This document shows positions 43,429 through 52,057 of a stretch of 64,000 nt of DNA, in pieces. The DNA comes from Dinoroseobacter sp039192165 (GTDB taxonomy: Bacteria > Pseudomonadota > Alphaproteobacteria > Rhodobacterales > Rhodobacteraceae): assembly GCA_039192165.1 (NCBI GenBank), contig JBCCXD010000011.1, positions 1 to 64,000 on the forward strand. The letters run 5' to 3'. The translations under genes and the position numbers were made by a program. Position 1 is the first letter of the stretch; each line of letters begins with the position of its first letter. The notes beneath the pieces were generated by a model. The model ran no database searches, was not told where the DNA came from, and saw only the letters and a program-made list of their open reading frames with translations.

Positions 43429-44544
43429 TCAGGCGCGTTCTGCCAATGCGTCGCCCAGAACGCCCAGCACTGCATCGCCGGGCACATCGGCTGAAACGAA
43501 CGCATCCCCGATGCCACGCGCAAGAATAAAGCGCAGCTGTCCATCGATCACTTTTTTATCCTGCCCCATCAATGCGAGAAGTGCGTCTGCGTCGGGCAGA
43601 TCTCCGGGGATATCGCGCAGGTCCACTTTCATACCCATGCTGCGCAAATGCGCCCGTACCCGGCTGGGATCTTCCTGCGAGCAATGGCCAAGCCGCGCGG
43701 ACAGTTCAAACGCCAGCGCGCACCCAATGGCGACACCTTCGCCATGCAAAAGCCGATCTGAATAGCCGGTCGCGGCTTCAAGCGCATGGCAGAAAGTGTG
43801 GCCGAGATTGAGCAGCGCGCGGTCTCCTTGCTCTGTCTCGTCCCGGACCACGATCTCTGCTTTCATCTCTACCGACCGGCGCACCGCCTTGACACGCGCG
43901 GCACTGTCGCCAGAGACAAGCGCCTCGCCATTCTGTTCCAGCCAGCCGAAAAACTCGGAATCCCCAAGCAAACCGTACTTCACCACTTCACCGTAGCCCG
44001 CAAGGAAATCCCGCGCGGACAAGGTTTCCAGAATAGCGGTGTCGGCCAGAACACGCTGCGGCTGATGAAACGACCCGATCAGATTTTTTCCATGCGCGGA
44101 GTTAATCCCCGTCTTGCCGCCGACAGAGCTGTCGACCTGCGCAAGAAGCGATGTCGGGATTTGCACGAAACCCACCCCGCGTCGAAGTACGGCTGCGGCA
44201 AATCCCGCAAGATCACCGATCACGCCGCCACCGAAAGCCACGATCAGGTCGCGACGCTCGACCTTCTCAGCGAGAAGCCAGTCCACCGCGCGCGAAAACT
44301 CAGACCAGCCCTTGGTTGCCTCTCCTGCCGGCAAAGCGAGGGCGGAAGAGGTTATGCCTTCGTCCGCGAGGCTGGCTTGCAGCCTCTCCAAATGCAGTGC
44401 GGCTACAGTCTCATCTGTGAGGATGGCGACATGCCGACGCGTGAGTAAAGGCGCAATACGCGCTCCTGCCTCGTCAAGCAGCCCGGGGCCGATTTCGACG
44501 TCATAGGCTCTCTCGCCCAACGCCACATGCACCGTTTCGCGCAT
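43429..44544 (-). CDS. aroB: 3-Dehydroquinate synthase
   Basis: 371 residues with ILTDETVAALH, LIVAFGGGVIGDLAGFAAAVLRRGVGFVQIPTSLLAQVDSSVGGKTGIN, LGYGEVVKYG-like DFLAGYGEVVKYGLL, and the zinc-ligand region LNLGHTFCHALEAATGYSDRLLHGEGVAIG. It makes the first ring of the shikimate pathway. It lies 71 bases downstream of aroK on the same strand, the usual aroK-aroB order. Confidence 0.97.
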   Translation of the reverse strand: MRETVHVALGERAYDVEIGPGLLDEAGARIAPLLTRRHVAILTDETVAALHLERLQASLADEGITSSALALPAGEATKGWSEFSRAVDWLLAEKVERRDLIVAFGGGVIGDLAGFAAAVLRRGVGFVQIPTSLLAQVDSSVGGKTGINSAHGKNLIGSFHQPQRVLADTAILETLSARDFLAGYGEVVKYGLLGDSEFFGWLEQNGEALVSGDSAARVKAVRRSVEMKAEIVVRDETEQGDRALLNLGHTFCHALEAATGYSDRLLHGEGVAIGCALAFELSARLGHCSQEDPSRVRAHLRSMGMKVDLRDIPGDLPDADALLALMGQDKKVIDGQLRFILARGIGDAFVSADVPGDAVLGVLGDALAERA

Positions 44545-44615
44545 CGTCTTACGCCTCTTTCAAACCCGAAAACTCGTGGCGCCCCATAGCAAGCAAGCCA
44601 AGGCAAAGCCAGACC

Positions 44616-45230
44616 TCATCCCTGCGAGGCCGCATCCGTCGCGCGCAACACGCCGGGGGTAGCAGCCAGTGCATTTCGCACGCGCCGCGCCATCTGTTCG
44701 ATGCTCAACTCCGGGGCGGCCGGAACACGCAATTGCGCCTTGGCATAAAGGGGAACCCGGGCATTGTAGAGTTCACTCAAAGTCGCTTTGGGATCCTCGG
44801 TCAGCAACAGCGGCCGCGTCGTCTTGTGGCGGACACGGCTCCACAAAAGCTCCAGATCGGCATCAAGCCAGACCGAAACGCCATAGCGCCCGATAACTTC
44901 GCGGTTTCGTTCTGCCAGAAAGGCGCCACCACCTGTGGACAGAATGCCGGGCACGGACTGCAGAAGTCGGGTCAGCACTTCGGTTTCCCGATCCCGAAAA
45001 AAGGTCTCTCCATCTCGGGCAAAAATCTCAGCAATACTGGCGTTGGCCGCAGCCTCAATCTCCCGGTCACTGTCCAGGAACGGCACGCCAAGCAAAGCCG
45101 CAAGGGCGGTGCCGACGGCCGTTTTTCCAGCGCCCATCATACCGACAAGAACGACAGGTTTGCGTAGTTTCAAAGCCGCATCGGCTGAAACCTGCAACTC
45201 CTGCCCATTTTCGGAGCTTTGTGATACCAT
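44616..45230 (-). CDS. aroK: Shikimate kinase
   Basis: About 204 residues from MVSQSSENGQELQ; the ATG follows directly on AGGGGG, which is closer than usual, so the start is not certain. Walker A is GMMGAGKT, followed by DSDREIEAAANASIAEIFARDGETFFRDRE (shikimate site) and ILSTGGGAFL. It phosphorylates shikimate. It diverges from the small gene at 45315. Confidence 0.94.
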   Translation of the reverse strand: MVSQSSENGQELQVSADAALKLRKPVVLVGMMGAGKTAVGTALAALLGVPFLDSDREIEAAANASIAEIFARDGETFFRDRETEVLTRLLQSVPGILSTGGGAFLAERNREVIGRYGVSVWLDADLELLWSRVRHKTTRPLLLTEDPKATLSELYNARVPLYAKAQLRVPAAPELSIEQMARRVRNALAATPGVLRATDAASQG

Positions 45231-45314
45231 CCCCCTTGAATGGCGTGAAGCGTCAGGAAATACCATAAGTAAAACAACAAATCGGCAGTCAAACGAGAGG
45301 CGGGGGACCAAAAC

Positions 45315-45452
45315 GTGGTCGGAAAACTCTTCATAGCACTTCTTGTGCTGATCCTTCTGGGCGCAGCCGGGCTCCTGGGATATGGCTATCTTGGTGATCT
45401 GAGCCCAGATGCCGAAGACACAACAATCCCTGTGGAATTGAATGAGAACTAA
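45315..45452 (+). CDS. 45-residue single-span membrane protein
   Basis: Starts at GTG 45315 with a GGCGGGGGA site 8 bases upstream. It has one helix (LFIALLVLILLGAAGLLGYGYLG) followed by an acidic tail (DLSPDAEDTTIPVELNEN). The stop lies 11 bases inside the next gene, implying coupling. The good ribosome-binding site, clean helix-plus-acidic-tail design and overlap support it as real. I believe similar short proteins occur next to aroK in Rhodobacteraceae, but this was not checked. Confidence 0.6.
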   Translation: MVGKLFIALLVLILLGAAGLLGYGYLGDLSPDAEDTTIPVELNEN

Positions 45453-46971
45453 AGCGTGGAGTCTAGCTCTTTGCGTCACTGCGTGGTCTGTGCCCGCAGT
45501 CGCCCAAGAGAGCTCCGGCCAGCCGATGTCAGCCATCGACTGGTTGTCGGATGTTATTCAGACCGACCCGACCGAAACAGAAGCAGCGCCGGACATTACC
45601 GACAGTGCGACACCCGAAACGATCGAGATCGCACCGCTTGGTCAAACGGCAATTGACGCAGTCGGACTGTTGCCATCGACCGTTGTTGGTCTGCCTTCGG
45701 ACTTTTGGGGACCAACACCCTCGGAAACGCTTGCGCGGCTGATGCGCGCTCAGGGCCCGGAGCTCAACCAACCTGCCCGGCGGTTGCTTAAGCGCATTCT
45801 GCTAGCCGAACTTGATCCCCCGGTGGATGCAGACACAAGTCACGCCCTTTTTCTCGCCCGCGTCGACACGCTTCTCGCAATGGGCGCGCTCGAAGATGCT
45901 CAGGCGCTTGTCGAGCGCGCGGGCGTGACCGCCGACCCGGACGTCTTTCGCCGTTGGTTCGATATCTCTCTCCTGCGGGAGACAGAGAGCCGAGCCTGCG
46001 CAGCGCTGCGCGCCACACCAGATGTCGCGCCTACTTTTTCTGCCAGGATCTTTTGTCTTGCCCGAAACCGCGACTGGCCGGCAGCCGCTCTCAGTCTCGA
46101 AACCGCCCGTGCGCTGGGCGCTGTATCGGAGGCAGAAGCCGCACTTATGGAACGTTTCCTGGATCCTGTAGAGTTTGAGGACGAGCCTTTTCCACCGCTT
46201 CAACGTCCGATCACGCCGCTGGACTACCGGATGCGCGCGGCCCTCGGCGAAGCGCCACCGGCGGCATCCCTGCCGCTGGCCTTCAACCATGCGCTTCTTA
46301 CCGACACTCATGGCTGGAAGACCCGGCTCGAAGCTGCAGAGCGGCTGGCACGCGCCGGCGGCATTTCCCCACGCGCACTCTTTGCCATTTATCTGGAGCG
46401 CGACCCGGCCGCATCGGGCGGACTTTGGGACCGAGTGGCACATCTGCAGGCATTCGATATAGCACTGCTTGCGAATGATCCCGAACGCATCGCGCAAACG
46501 CTGCCACGCGCCGCAAACTCGCTGGCTGAGGCCGGACTTTTTGAGGCGTTCGCCGAGGTTTACGGCACTCAGGTGGCACGCCTGGATTTGCCTGGTGAGG
46601 CCGGCGATGTCGCACAAATGATGGTTCTTCATACCTCTTATGCAGAGGCCTACGCGCCGCGTTTCACGAACCCGCTCTACGCCGCGCTTGCCCAGGGAGA
46701 AGGCGCCGTCGAACTTGCCGAGACACCACTTCAGTCTGCAGTCGCCGCGGCCTTTGTCGTCCGTCAGGGCCCACTTCCCCTGCCCTATGAGGACCTTGTT
46801 TTGCAAAACCGGTCAGGCGAAGCGACACTGCGGGCTCTACGTGCACTTAGAACTGCACAGCCGGACCCGAATGATGCCGAAACAGCCTTGCGCGTCTTAC
46901 GGCGGCTGGGCTTTGAGTCCTCTGCCCGCGCGATTGCACTCGCCCTTGTCAGTCAGGATGCCGGCGCATGA
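45442..46971 (+). CDS. Exported helical-repeat protein, unknown function
   Basis: 509 residues with a signal peptide ending VPAVAQE. The rest is alanine/leucine-rich helical pairs (HALFLARVDTLLAMGALEDAQALVERAGV, ARIFCLARNRDWPAAALSLETARALG) that look like degenerate TPR/SEL units. It lies between the 45-residue gene and xerD with overlaps on both sides (11 bases and ATGA), so the three are translated from one message. A periplasmic scaffold is plausible; no catalytic motif is seen. Confidence 0.7.
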   Translation: MRTKAWSLALCVTAWSVPAVAQESSGQPMSAIDWLSDVIQTDPTETEAAPDITDSATPETIEIAPLGQTAIDAVGLLPSTVVGLPSDFWGPTPSETLARLMRAQGPELNQPARRLLKRILLAELDPPVDADTSHALFLARVDTLLAMGALEDAQALVERAGVTADPDVFRRWFDISLLRETESRACAALRATPDVAPTFSARIFCLARNRDWPAAALSLETARALGAVSEAEAALMERFLDPVEFEDEPFPPLQRPITPLDYRMRAALGEAPPAASLPLAFNHALLTDTHGWKTRLEAAERLARAGGISPRALFAIYLERDPAASGGLWDRVAHLQAFDIALLANDPERIAQTLPRAANSLAEAGLFEAFAEVYGTQVARLDLPGEAGDVAQMMVLHTSYAEAYAPRFTNPLYAALAQGEGAVELAETPLQSAVAAAFVVRQGPLPLPYEDLVLQNRSGEATLRALRALRTAQPDPNDAETALRVLRRLGFESSARAIALALVSQDAGA

Positions 46972-47894
46972 GCGGCTACCAGATTGACGCATTTCTCGAA
47001 GCGCAGGCCGCAGAACTCAACGCGTCTGAAAATACGCGCCTCGCCTATGCGCGCGACTTAATCGATTTTTCTGCGTTCCTAGAAAGACAAGGGGCAGATC
47101 TGGTAAACGCAGAGCGCAATGAGATTGAGGCTTATTTGATCCGCTGCGAAGCTGAGGGGCTGGCACGCTCCACACGCGCCCGCAGACTTTCCGCGTTAAA
47201 ACAGTTCTTTCGTTTCGCTTATGAAGAAGGCTGGCGACAGGACAACCCGACGTCGCAGATCAAGGGCCCCGGCCGGGCAAAGCACCTTCCGAACACACTG
47301 GCTCAGGACGAAGTCGACGCCCTGCTGGCGGTCGCCCGAACGCATGGCCGTTCCGAACTTGAGCGCGCCCGCAATACCTGCTTGCTTGAGCTGCTCTACG
47401 CGACGGGATTGCGGGTCAGCGAATTGGTCGGACTGCCCGCGGCAGCAGTGCGCGGCAATCCCGAAATGATTCTTGTGCGCGGCAAAGGTGGCAAGGAGCG
47501 TATGGTGCCTCTCTCGACGTCGGCGCGAACAGCGCTTCTCGCTTGGCTGACGGCCCGCGACAGCCGCGAAAGCGCGGCGCTCGCACAAGGCAAACCTGCG
47601 TCGCGGTTTCTCTTTCCATCTCACGGGAAGGCAGGACACCTGACCCGGCACCGCTTCCATACTTTGATCAAAGAGCTCGCTCTTGCCGCAAACCTCGATC
47701 CGGCGAAAATTTCGCCGCACACACTCCGCCACGCTTTTGCGACGCATCTATTGGCGAACGGAGCTGATCTAATGTCTATTCAGGCGCTTTTGGGCCATGC
47801 AGACGTCTCGACAACGGAAATTTACACCCACGTTCTTGACGCACGTCTCAAAGAGCTTGTTCTGACGCACCACCCGCTTGCGACTGCTGACTAA
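46968..47894 (+). CDS. xerD: Site-specific tyrosine recombinase XerD
   Basis: 308 residues. The N-terminal SAM-like domain is ENTRLAYARDLIDFSAFLERQG. The catalytic residues are visible: Arg in TGLRVSELVGL, Lys in RGKGGKERMVPL, His-x-x-Arg in HTLRHAFATHLL, His in LLGHADVSTTE and Tyr286 (EIYTHV). It is chromosomal, not a phage integrase: its length, motifs and neighbours match XerD, which resolves chromosome dimers at dif with XerC. No dif site was searched for. Confidence 0.94.
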   Translation: MSGYQIDAFLEAQAAELNASENTRLAYARDLIDFSAFLERQGADLVNAERNEIEAYLIRCEAEGLARSTRARRLSALKQFFRFAYEEGWRQDNPTSQIKGPGRAKHLPNTLAQDEVDALLAVARTHGRSELERARNTCLLELLYATGLRVSELVGLPAAAVRGNPEMILVRGKGGKERMVPLSTSARTALLAWLTARDSRESAALAQGKPASRFLFPSHGKAGHLTRHRFHTLIKELALAANLDPAKISPHTLRHAFATHLLANGADLMSIQALLGHADVSTTEIYTHVLDARLKELVLTHHPLATAD

Positions 47895-48700
47895 ACCGCC
47901 CGTCGAAGTGGCAAGGGCAAAACATCTTCTGACGGCCAGATGCCCGTTTCAAGAGCTCGATGGTAGCCCTGCACAAGGCGCGCGTGCTCCATCGCTTTAA
48001 CAGTCGGCGCAGGGTCGTAGACCAGACGATGAATGACGATCCGCCCTGTCGCATCAAGCGTCGCATAGCGCGTCTCTGGCCGCCCATCGTGGGGTGGCAA
48101 GCCGACAACGCCTGCGTTCAGCCAAGTGACGGAGCCAATTTGGCGCTGGAAAGCGAGGCCGCAGTGTCCCGCGACAACCACATCGATCTCGCCTACTTCT
48201 TGTTCTATATACTTAATTTCGTCATTGAATTCATCATCACTCCCGCTTGGCCACAAAAAGCGCGAGATGTTTCGAACACCACCGTGAATGACCGCGATAC
48301 GGCGCCCGGTATGTGTGAATACGGCCATGTCAGGGACCTGGGCCATCTCGGTAAGCGCGTCGCCTGAGAGACTTCGTTGTGCGTGGTCATACCATCCTTT
48401 TGACAGTAAATCGCACGTCGTGCCTTCCTCAAAACCACAGCCACACCCCTGAGCCCGCGCTGCGAGCTGCCTTTCACAGTTTCCCGCGACAACAATGCCC
48501 CCAGCTTTTGCAACAAGCGCCCACGTTGCCTCCGCATCGGCGCCATATGCAACCACATCGCCGGTGCATACGCGGTTGCTCAAGGGGATGCACTGTTCAT
48601 CTGCCAGCATCAGAAGGGCCTTGGTCGCCGCTAGATTTGAGTATGGTCCTCCGTAAAGCAGAACCGTGCCGGACAGTTGCCCTAAATCCCGAATGACCAT
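47891..48700 (-). CDS. Metallophosphoesterase-fold protein with a rewritten active site
   Basis: 269 residues. The calcineurin-like order is preserved but key ligands are changed. Motif I is GGPYSN (17-22) instead of GDxHGN. Motif II, GDVVAYG (47-53), is kept. Motif III is GNCE (73-76) instead of GNHE. Motif IV, VIHGG (137-141), is kept. Motif V is GHCG (178-181) instead of GHTH. At least four metal ligands or catalytic residues are thus replaced. Cysteine richness (AQGCGCGFEEGTTC) adds to the oddity. A non-catalytic or differently metalated role is possible. Its stop overlaps that of xerD. Confidence 0.78.
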   Translation of the reverse strand: MVIRDLGQLSGTVLLYGGPYSNLAATKALLMLADEQCIPLSNRVCTGDVVAYGADAEATWALVAKAGGIVVAGNCERQLAARAQGCGCGFEEGTTCDLLSKGWYDHAQRSLSGDALTEMAQVPDMAVFTHTGRRIAVIHGGVRNISRFLWPSGSDDEFNDEIKYIEQEVGEIDVVVAGHCGLAFQRQIGSVTWLNAGVVGLPPHDGRPETRYATLDATGRIVIHRLVYDPAPTVKAMEHARLVQGYHRALETGIWPSEDVLPLPLRRAV

Positions 48701-48778
48701 CGCTGCCGCCCGCTTATCTTGAACAGCGCCAGCTCTATCCCCATAACTTGGCCAAGCAAAGGGAAAGCGAACACGCTG

Positions 48779-50104
48779 ATGGACACAACTCTGTTTGATA
48801 CGGCCTTCTGGGTCTCAGTCGGGGTCATCGCTGTGCTTCTATGCTGCTCGGGGTTCTTCTCCGGATCGGAAACCGCGCTCACCGCTGCGTCGCGCGGGAA
48901 GCTGAAGTCTATGGCCGACAAAGGCGACAAGGGCGCCGAACGCGCGCTTGAGCTCAAGGAAGACAACGAGCGCCTGATTGGCGGCATTCTTCTGGGCAAC
49001 AATCTTGCCAACATCCTGGCCACTTCGCTTGCAACAGCGGTCTTTACCAAAGTCTTTGGCGCAAATGGCGTGGCCGTTGCGACGCTGGTGATGACTGCTT
49101 TGGTGCTGATCTTCGCCGAGGTGCTTCCAAAGACTTATGCGATTACAAAACCAGAAACCGCGTCGGCCCGCGCTTCTGGCCTCGTCCGCGTTGTGATTGC
49201 GGTTCTTGCTCCGCTCGTGGCCGCAGTTCGTGTCATTGTGCGCGGTGTTCTGCGGATCTTTGGCGTTCGTATCGAAGCCGGGGCAAATATGCTCTCGGTC
49301 CGGGAGGAAATCGAAGGCGCACTGAGGATCGGCCATTCGGAAGGAGAAGTGGAAAAGGAACATCGCGATCGTTTGCTGGGCGCGCTGGATCTGAACGAAC
49401 GCACTGTGGAAGAGATCATGCTGCACCGTTCAAAGATCGAGATGATCGATGCCGAAAATCAGGTCGATGTGATCCTCAGCCAGTGTCTGGAAAGCCCGCA
49501 TACGCGCTTGCCTGTCTTCCGCGATGATCCTGAGAACATCATCGGCGTTATCCACGCAAAAGATCTGAGCCGTGCGATGGACAAACTCATTCGCGGGCCC
49601 GATGCCTCGGCCAAGGCGTTGGAGGATTTCCAGGTGATGGACGTGGCCATGAAGCCGTACTTCATACCAGAAACCACGACTCTGGATGAACAGATGAAAG
49701 AGTTTCTGCGCCGCCGGACCCACTTCGCACTGGTCGTCGATGAGTATGGAGACCTTCAAGGTCTGCTGACCCTTGAGGACATTCTGGAAGAAATCGTGGG
49801 TGAGATCACTGATGAATTTGACCCCGATGCCGACCACCCGGTGCGCTCCACCGACGACGGCAATTTCGTGGTCGATGGAGCTATGACCATCCGGGACCTG
49901 AACCGGGCAACCGACTGGTCTTTGCCAGATGAAGAAGCCAATACGGTTGCCGGTCTGGTCATTCACGAAGCACAGATGATCCCGACAGTGGGTCAGTGCT
50001 TCAGCTTCCACGGATTCCGCTTCGAGGTCGCCGCGCGCAAAGATAACCGCCTGACAAAACTCAAGATTCGCCCGCTTGAAACCGCCGAGCCTAGCGCGCC
50101 TTGA
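48779..50104 (+). CDS. HlyC/CorC-family transporter (CNNM + CBS domains)
   Basis: 441 residues from MDTTLFDTAFWVSVG. The CNNM membrane domain (about 1-185) has four helices and the motifs GFFSGSETALTAASRGKL and LLGNNLANILATSLAT. Two CBS domains follow (about 205-330: HRSKIEMIDAENQVDVILSQ, DEYGDLQGLLTLEDILEEIVGEI). A C-terminal transporter-associated domain ends at LTKLKIRPLE. The family is linked to Mg2+/Co2+ efflux. It overlaps the convergent HerA-like gene by 14 bases. Confidence 0.9.
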   Translation: MDTTLFDTAFWVSVGVIAVLLCCSGFFSGSETALTAASRGKLKSMADKGDKGAERALELKEDNERLIGGILLGNNLANILATSLATAVFTKVFGANGVAVATLVMTALVLIFAEVLPKTYAITKPETASARASGLVRVVIAVLAPLVAAVRVIVRGVLRIFGVRIEAGANMLSVREEIEGALRIGHSEGEVEKEHRDRLLGALDLNERTVEEIMLHRSKIEMIDAENQVDVILSQCLESPHTRLPVFRDDPENIIGVIHAKDLSRAMDKLIRGPDASAKALEDFQVMDVAMKPYFIPETTTLDEQMKEFLRRRTHFALVVDEYGDLQGLLTLEDILEEIVGEITDEFDPDADHPVRSTDDGNFVVDGAMTIRDLNRATDWSLPDEEANTVAGLVIHEAQMIPTVGQCFSFHGFRFEVAARKDNRLTKLKIRPLETAEPSAP

Positions 50105-51641
50105 ACAGCCCCCCAAGAATACCGCGTACGATGCGACGCCCCGTCGTGCCGCGCATTTCCTTAATCACAGCGCTGGTCAACGCTTCGGTCAGACTGTCGT
50201 CCCGACGGGTCTTGCGTGAACTGGATCTGGATACACGGGTACCGGAGTAGCGACGCGCCGACCGGTATTCGCGTTCTGCCATCGCCAGCTCTTCCTCCTC
50301 TTCTTCTGCCTTTTGGGCGGCCTCTGCAGCTTCCGCTGCGCGAGTGGCGAGTATCTCGTAGGCTGATTTGCGGTCGAGCGCTGCCTCGTATTTACCGGCA
50401 ACCGGAGAACTGGCCATCACCCCCTTGCGCTCCAACTCTGATATGGGGCCCAGTTGTGAGCATGGCGGTCGGATCAGAGTTCGCATTGCCATGCCAGGCA
50501 CAGCTTTGCGTTCCAGCAAGGACGTGACCGCTTCACCGGTACCAACCTCCCGAATGGCGGTTTCGATGTCGAGATCAGGATTGTCGCGATAGGTCTGAGC
50601 AGCGGCTTTCAAGGCTTTGCGGTCGCGTGCCGTGAACGCCCGCAATGCGTGCTGCACGCGGTTGCCAAGCTGCCCCAGCACGTCTTCCGGAATGTCATCG
50701 GGGTTCTGGGTGATAAAGTAGATCCCCACCCCCTTTGACCGGATCAGGCGCGCCACTTGCTCCACCTTGTCGACCAGTGCCTTCGGGGCATCATCGAACA
50801 GCAAATGCGCTTCATCGAAAAAGAAGACGAGCTTCGGTTTGTCTGGATTTCCCACTTCGGGCAAAGTCTCGAAGAGCTCCGACAAAAGCCACAACAGGAA
50901 GGTCGCATAAAGCCGAGGCGCGCCCATCAGGCGATCGGCGGCAAGAATGTTAATCTGGCCCCGACCATCGGTGTTTGTCCGCATCATATCGGTCAGCTCG
51001 AGTGCCGGCTCTCCGAAAAGGCGGTTTGCGCCCTGGTTCTCCAGAACCATTAACCTGCGCTGGATTGCACCGATCGATTGCACCGAAATATTTCCATAAC
51101 GCAGGCTGAGCTGACCGCGATTTTCACCGAGCCAGACAAGCAGCGCCTGCAGGTCCTTGAGGTCGATAAGCAGCAACTCCTGCTCGTCAGCGACCCGAAA
51201 AGCAATGTTCAGAATGCCCTCCTGCGCCTCGCTCAGTTCCAGCAACCGGCTCAAGAGCAAGGGACCGACCTCTGCGACAGTGGTACGTACGGGGTGCCCG
51301 GCCTCTCCGAATAAATCCCAGAACGTCACAGGGAAGCCATCGTAGGAATAACTGTCTGCGATGCCGATGGTTTTGGCACGGTCCATAAACGGCGCATGCA
51401 GTTTGGAGCCGTCACTTCCGGATTTGGTCAGTCCGGAGAGATCACCTTTCACATCCGACAGAAAAACCGGGACACCTTTGGCGGAAAAGCCTTCAGCCAA
51501 GATCTGCAAAGTGACCGTTTTACCTGTGCCTGTCGCCCCTGCGATGAGGCCATGCCGGTTGGCGGTATCGAGACGCAGGTACTGAGGCGTTGCGTAGTCT
51601 TGTCCCGCTCCTCCAACGAAAATCATATCTTCTAGATGCAC
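50091..51641 (-). CDS. HerA-like ATPase (DUF853)
   Basis: About 516 residues from GTG 51639-51641 behind AAGGA; a TTG nine codons upstream and an ATG five codons downstream are alternatives. Walker A is GATGTGKT, with DVKGDLSG, Walker B LVFFFDEAHLLFDD, and the sensor YFITQNPDDIPEDVLGQLGNRVQHALRAF. A charged coiled segment with AAEAAEAAQKAEEEEEELA precedes a basic, glycine-rich end. It is a hexameric motor related to HerA/FtsK; its cellular role is not established. Confidence 0.88.
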   Translation of the reverse strand: MHLEDMIFVGGAGQDYATPQYLRLDTANRHGLIAGATGTGKTVTLQILAEGFSAKGVPVFLSDVKGDLSGLTKSGSDGSKLHAPFMDRAKTIGIADSYSYDGFPVTFWDLFGEAGHPVRTTVAEVGPLLLSRLLELSEAQEGILNIAFRVADEQELLLIDLKDLQALLVWLGENRGQLSLRYGNISVQSIGAIQRRLMVLENQGANRLFGEPALELTDMMRTNTDGRGQINILAADRLMGAPRLYATFLLWLLSELFETLPEVGNPDKPKLVFFFDEAHLLFDDAPKALVDKVEQVARLIRSKGVGIYFITQNPDDIPEDVLGQLGNRVQHALRAFTARDRKALKAAAQTYRDNPDLDIETAIREVGTGEAVTSLLERKAVPGMAMRTLIRPPCSQLGPISELERKGVMASSPVAGKYEAALDRKSAYEILATRAAEAAEAAQKAEEEEEELAMAEREYRSARRYSGTRVSRSSSRKTRRDDSLTEALTSAVIKEMRGTTGRRIVRGILGGLFKAR

Positions 51642-51699
51642 AGGTTTTCCTTCTTGGTCCGGCGTCAATCGACAGCACCATACATCGTTAACGTTTACC

Positions 51700-51792
51700 T
51701 GCTAGCTTACAAAAACCCATCGGACGCTTGTGCCCGGTGGGATCTACTTCCTCCCTGTCAGACTGACCGCGCCGTGAGGCGCGGTTTTTTTC
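51700..51792 (+). ncRNA. Candidate Hfq-type sRNA 1
   Basis: No coding frame is present here. The plus strand shows a 5' hairpin CCCATCGG (51716-51723) / CCGGTGGG (51734-51741), a single-stranded linker carrying a pyrimidine-rich CTTCCTCCCTG segment complementary to ribosome-binding sites, and an intrinsic terminator (51766-51785) with a T8 tail. This is the build of a trans-acting Hfq sRNA of about 85-95 nt. A possible promoter is TCGACA (51669-51674) with a weak -10 box, so the 5' end is uncertain. Confidence 0.45.
51766..51791 (+). terminator. Intrinsic terminator of sRNA candidate 1
   Basis: ACCGCGCC-GTGA-GGCGCGGT (51766-51785) followed by a long T-run. The gene on the left is divergent, so no known gene would use this terminator. 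Confidence 0.92.
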
Positions 51793-51825
51793 TTTTAATT
51801 TGGCAAATTTGTGAGTTTTGAGTGC

Positions 51826-51854
51826 TTGACCGCTGCGACAGAAGGTCTTAGCGT
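51826..51854 (+). promoter_or_regulatory. Promoter of sRNA candidate 2
   Basis: TTGACC (51826-51831), 17-base spacer, TAGCGT (51849-51854). It has the same -10 hexamer as the porin promoter at 29449-29454. Confidence 0.55.
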
Positions 51855-51860
51855 CCCGGT

Positions 51861-51926
51861 CAATAAGTCGGCCAGTCCGACAGGGAGCAATAAAGAAAAA
51901 AGGGTCTGCCTGCAGGCCCTTTTTTT
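51861..51926 (+). ncRNA. Candidate short sRNA 2
   Basis: Starting about 7 bases after the TAGCGT box, a transcript of about 65 nt would contain a small hairpin GTCGG-CCAGT-CCGAC (51867-51881), an A-rich single-stranded stretch with AGGGAGCAATAAAG, and a terminator (AAAAAAGGG paired with CCCTTTTTT, inner stem CTGC/GCAG) at 51896-51926. No open frame of note is inside it. It could instead be a leader or attenuator for ialB, but ialB has its own promoter downstream of the terminator. Confidence 0.45.
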
Positions 51927-51990
51927 ATGCCTGCGATCTCCGGTCCGGAGCGTTTGCCCGAAACAGTCGACACCAGCCTCCAAATCGCGC

Positions 51991-52019
51991 CTGACACCGT
52001 TTAGTGTCCGTGCTAGGCA
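51991..52019 (+). promoter_or_regulatory. Promoter of ialB
   Basis: CTGACA (51991-51996), 17-base spacer, TAGGCA (52014-52019). The start near 52026 leaves a leader of about 32 bases before the ATG at 52058. Confidence 0.55.
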
Positions 52020-52057
52020 ACAGGCCAATACAAATCAATCGAGAGGAACCCGAGCAG

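Noticed and set aside
46968..47894. Phage or integron integrase signalling a mobile element
   Set aside because: The tyrosine recombinase matches chromosomal XerD in length and context; no attachment sites, phage genes or tRNA adjacency.
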